Shown piece by piece: positions 5,401 through 6,089 of a DNA stretch of 6,089 bases; position 1 is the first letter of the stretch, and every line of letters begins with the position of its first letter. This stretch comes from JBBRYK01 sp038237665 (GTDB lineage Bacteria > Actinomycetota > Thermoleophilia > Gaiellales > Gaiellaceae). A program made the translations under genes and the position numbers. Location of the stretch: positions 1 to 6,089 of the forward strand of contig JBBRYK010000118.1 of the NCBI GenBank assembly GCA_038237665.1. Reading direction: 5' to 3'. The notes under the pieces are model-generated. The model was given only the letters and a program-made list of their open reading frames with translations, was not told the origin of the DNA and did not search any database.

Positions 5401-5893
5401 CCTCGCCTACGTGCACGCACGGCTCGGACGGCTGCCGGACGCGCGGCGTGCGTTCGACGAGCTGTCGGCAGACGCATTCGCGGTCTTGCCCTTCGACCAG
5501 GAATGGCTCGTCGGCATGAGCTTCCTGGCCGAGACGTGCAGTCTGCTCGGTGACGTCGAACGCGCCGTGGAGCTCTATGCGTTGCTATCCCCGTATGCCC
5601 AGCTGAACGCCGTCGACCTGGCGGAAGTGTTCAGGGGGTCAGTGTCGCGCTACCTCGGGCTCCTCGCGGCCCTGATGCAGCGCTGGGACGACGCGTCGAG
5701 CCACTTCGTCTACGCGTTGGAGCTGAACGAGCGCATGGGTGCGCGGCCGTGGCTCGCACTCACTCAGTACGACTACGGGCGGATGTTGCTCGCCCGGGGG
5801 CAGGCCGGTGACCGGGAGCGCGCCCAGGAACTCCTCGACACCGCGCTCGCGACCTACCGCGAGCTCGGCATGGCTGTCCCGAGCTCAGCCTGA
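2456..5893 (+). CDS. AfsR/SARP-type transcriptional regulator: wHTH-BTAD-AAA ATPase-helical repeats
   Basis: This 1145-residue cytoplasmic regulator is complete. Domains: an OmpR/PhoB-like winged helix (about 1-90; recognition region ARKALQVHVSNLRKALG, then VTQAPGYRL); a bacterial transcriptional activator domain (about 93-230, ending DQLGIEPGRTLQELEREIL); a proline/alanine linker; an AAA_16/STAND-like ATPase opening MFVGRERELV (258-267), with Walker A GEPGIGKS (288-295, Lys294), Walker B LVLCLDDLH (402-410, Asp407/Asp408), GAYRD (436-440) and GNPLFVGELVRL (501-512); a helical winged-helix-like segment (about 535-615, ending FAHALIRDTLYSDL); and a long TPR-like superhelix (about 640-1140). 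Both ATPase motifs look intact, so nucleotide-gated activation is expected, with the C-terminal repeats sensing a partner or ligand (inference from the family). There is no C-terminal LuxR helix-turn-helix, so DNA binding rests on the N-terminus. It is divergent from the repeat-protein gene and followed after 71 bp by a paralogue. Confidence 0.95.
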   Translation: MEFQILGPLEVRDNGQAVAIGGGKQRALLALLLLRPNEVVSNDTLIDELWHGEPPDTARKALQVHVSNLRKALGDDRIVTQAPGYRLRLEPGELDLERFETLRGEGGAEGLRRALALWRGAPLADFAYEPFAQAERARLEELRLTTIEQRIEADLRLGRHADLVSELEGLVGAEPLRERPRAQLMLALYRCGRQADALETYQAARRVLVDQLGIEPGRTLQELEREILRQEPALDWIAPKEAVSPPEAGAAAPRAAGMFVGRERELVRGRGALDQALAGRGRLVLISGEPGIGKSRFAEELTGPAAALGAAVLIGRCWEAGGAPPYWPWTQALRTYVRRCDPKVLQAQLGSGAADVANVVPDIRTVLTDVREPGPSESEGARFRLFESVAGFLERASREQPLVLCLDDLHAADAPSLLLLQFLAPELERTRMLIVGAYRDLDPTISDQLASTLAEVSRLDSTERIALGGLSEAEVLRVVELSAGIHPPESLGVRLHADTEGNPLFVGELVRLFGAEGRLEDPGTRIAVPDTVREVIDRRLRRLSSECRRVLTLASIVGREFGLVALERVADYTGIDKLLEVLDEAIEARVISEVPGALGRLRFAHALIRDTLYSDLPATQRVRLHRRVAAVLAELYAADLEPHLTELAHHYVAAIPAVDAAVAVDYARRAGDRALSLLAYEEAARLYETALGAGPTDEGARCELLLSLGEAEIRAGNNSAAKTTFLEAADVARTLGLTREFARAAAGYGGRIVWVRAGSDERLVPLLEEALAALGEDDVELRVRLLSRLAGALRDEPSRDRRDALSKEAVALARGVGNPGALAYALDGRVAAILAPDTVSELFALATEQREVAERCGNMELVVGAGSWRVMAQLLVGDVPGAEADLATATRLAEELKQPVHEWRVRCERAMMEIAAGRFTEAEKLSEQALALGEGALHGAAIPMHRLQRYTLAELRGGLEDVEPTIRDLVDEHPARPVFRCTLAYVHARLGRLPDARRAFDELSADAFAVLPFDQEWLVGMSFLAETCSLLGDVERAVELYALLSPYAQLNAVDLAEVFRGSVSRYLGLLAALMQRWDDASSHFVYALELNERMGARPWLALTQYDYGRMLLARGQAGDRERAQELLDTALATYRELGMAVPSSA

Positions 5894-5920
5894 CTCGGCG
5901 GCACCACCGAGATCTCGCCC

Positions 5921-5964
5921 GGGCGCGTGTTTCGCGTTAGCGTCATAGGCGGGAAGGAGCGGAG
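5921..5964 (+). promoter_or_regulatory. Promoter/leader of regulator 2 (copy 2 of the shared motif)
   Basis: GGGCGCGTGTTTCGCGTTAGCGTCATAGGCGGGAAGG (read in parts) lines up with 2418-2450 with only small gaps and substitutions. The block keeps CGTTAGCGTCA, the possible -10 hexamer TAGCGT (5938-5943) and its distance to the ATG (21 bases against 20). The ribosome binding site is AAGGAG at 5954-5959, five bases from the ATG. Unlike copy 1, no GGTTA-type heptamer array lies upstream. The 71-bp gap also holds a weak CTCGG/CCGAG inverted repeat just after the stop of regulator 1. Confidence 0.5.
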
Positions 5965-6089
5965 ATGGAGTTCAAGATCCTCGGCCCGCTCGAGGTGCGC
6001 GACAACGGTGAGCCCTTGCCGCTCGGCGGAGCGAAGCAGCGGGCGGTGCTGGCGCTCATGCTCCTGCACCGGAACGACGTCATCTCGAC
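5965..6089 (+). CDS. Second AfsR/SARP-type regulator, N-terminal fragment (3' end outside window)
   Basis: The frame from ATG 5965 stays open to the window edge and gives 41 residues starting MEFKILGPLEVRDNGEPLPL. By my count 28 of 41 match the first residues of the regulator just upstream (MEFQILGPLEVRDNGQAVAI), so it is a tandem paralogue that starts with the same OmpR-like winged-helix domain. The rest of the protein, including whether it has BTAD and ATPase domains, is not visible. It lies 71 bp behind regulator 1, with its own leader of the shared type, so it may be transcribed independently as well as by read-through. Confidence 0.9.
   Translation, partial: MEFKILGPLEVRDNGEPLPLGGAKQRAVLALMLLHRNDVIS

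Noticed and set aside
5894..5911. Terminator after regulator 1
   Set aside because: CTCGG (5894-5898) and CCGAG (5907-5911) give only a 5-bp stem with an 8-base loop and no T-run, too weak to call.

Overview
The window is dense, GC-rich bacterial DNA with strongly G/C-biased third codon positions, GTG starts and AGGAGG-type ribosome binding sites. It carries AfsR/SARP-type (BTAD) regulators in tandem. This points to a high-GC actinobacterium; a Thermoleophilia-like lineage (Gaiellales/Solirubrobacterales) is my best guess from gene style alone and is inference. I see no RNA genes, insertion sequences, CRISPR array or origin.

Layout, left to right. (1) The 3' end of a membrane-protein gene (+) runs into (2) a small GYD-domain protein gene (+, 180-464). 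(3) A P1-family (S58, DmpA/NylC-like) self-processing peptidase/amidohydrolase lies on the minus strand (457-1419). It converges on the GYD gene, and the two stop codons sit in one 8-bp palindrome. (4) A short gap holds a strong GC hairpin (1461-1491), probably the terminator of the next gene. (5) A minus-strand gene (1513-2310) encodes an exported, C-terminally membrane-anchored repeat protein with seven DGRS(P/A)DTxDA motifs. I recognise no functional domain in it. (6) A 145-bp divergent intergenic region holds three heptamers in 11-bp register, a palindrome, and a 5'-leader inverted repeat. (7) A very large AfsR-like regulator (+, 2456-5893; wHTH-BTAD-AAA ATPase-helical repeats) follows. 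(8) The first 41 codons of a second, paralogous regulator begin at 5965, preceded by a leader closely resembling that of the first.

Functional reading (inference): the repeat surface protein and the ATPase regulator are divergently transcribed from a shared control region. The 11-bp-spaced heptamers match the spacing known for SARP/OmpR-type winged-helix DNA-binding domains, so local control by the regulator, or by its tandem paralogue, is a testable idea. The GYD protein and the P1 peptidase look like ordinary neighbours with no evident functional link to that pair. The most novel items are the repeat protein and the control region beside it.
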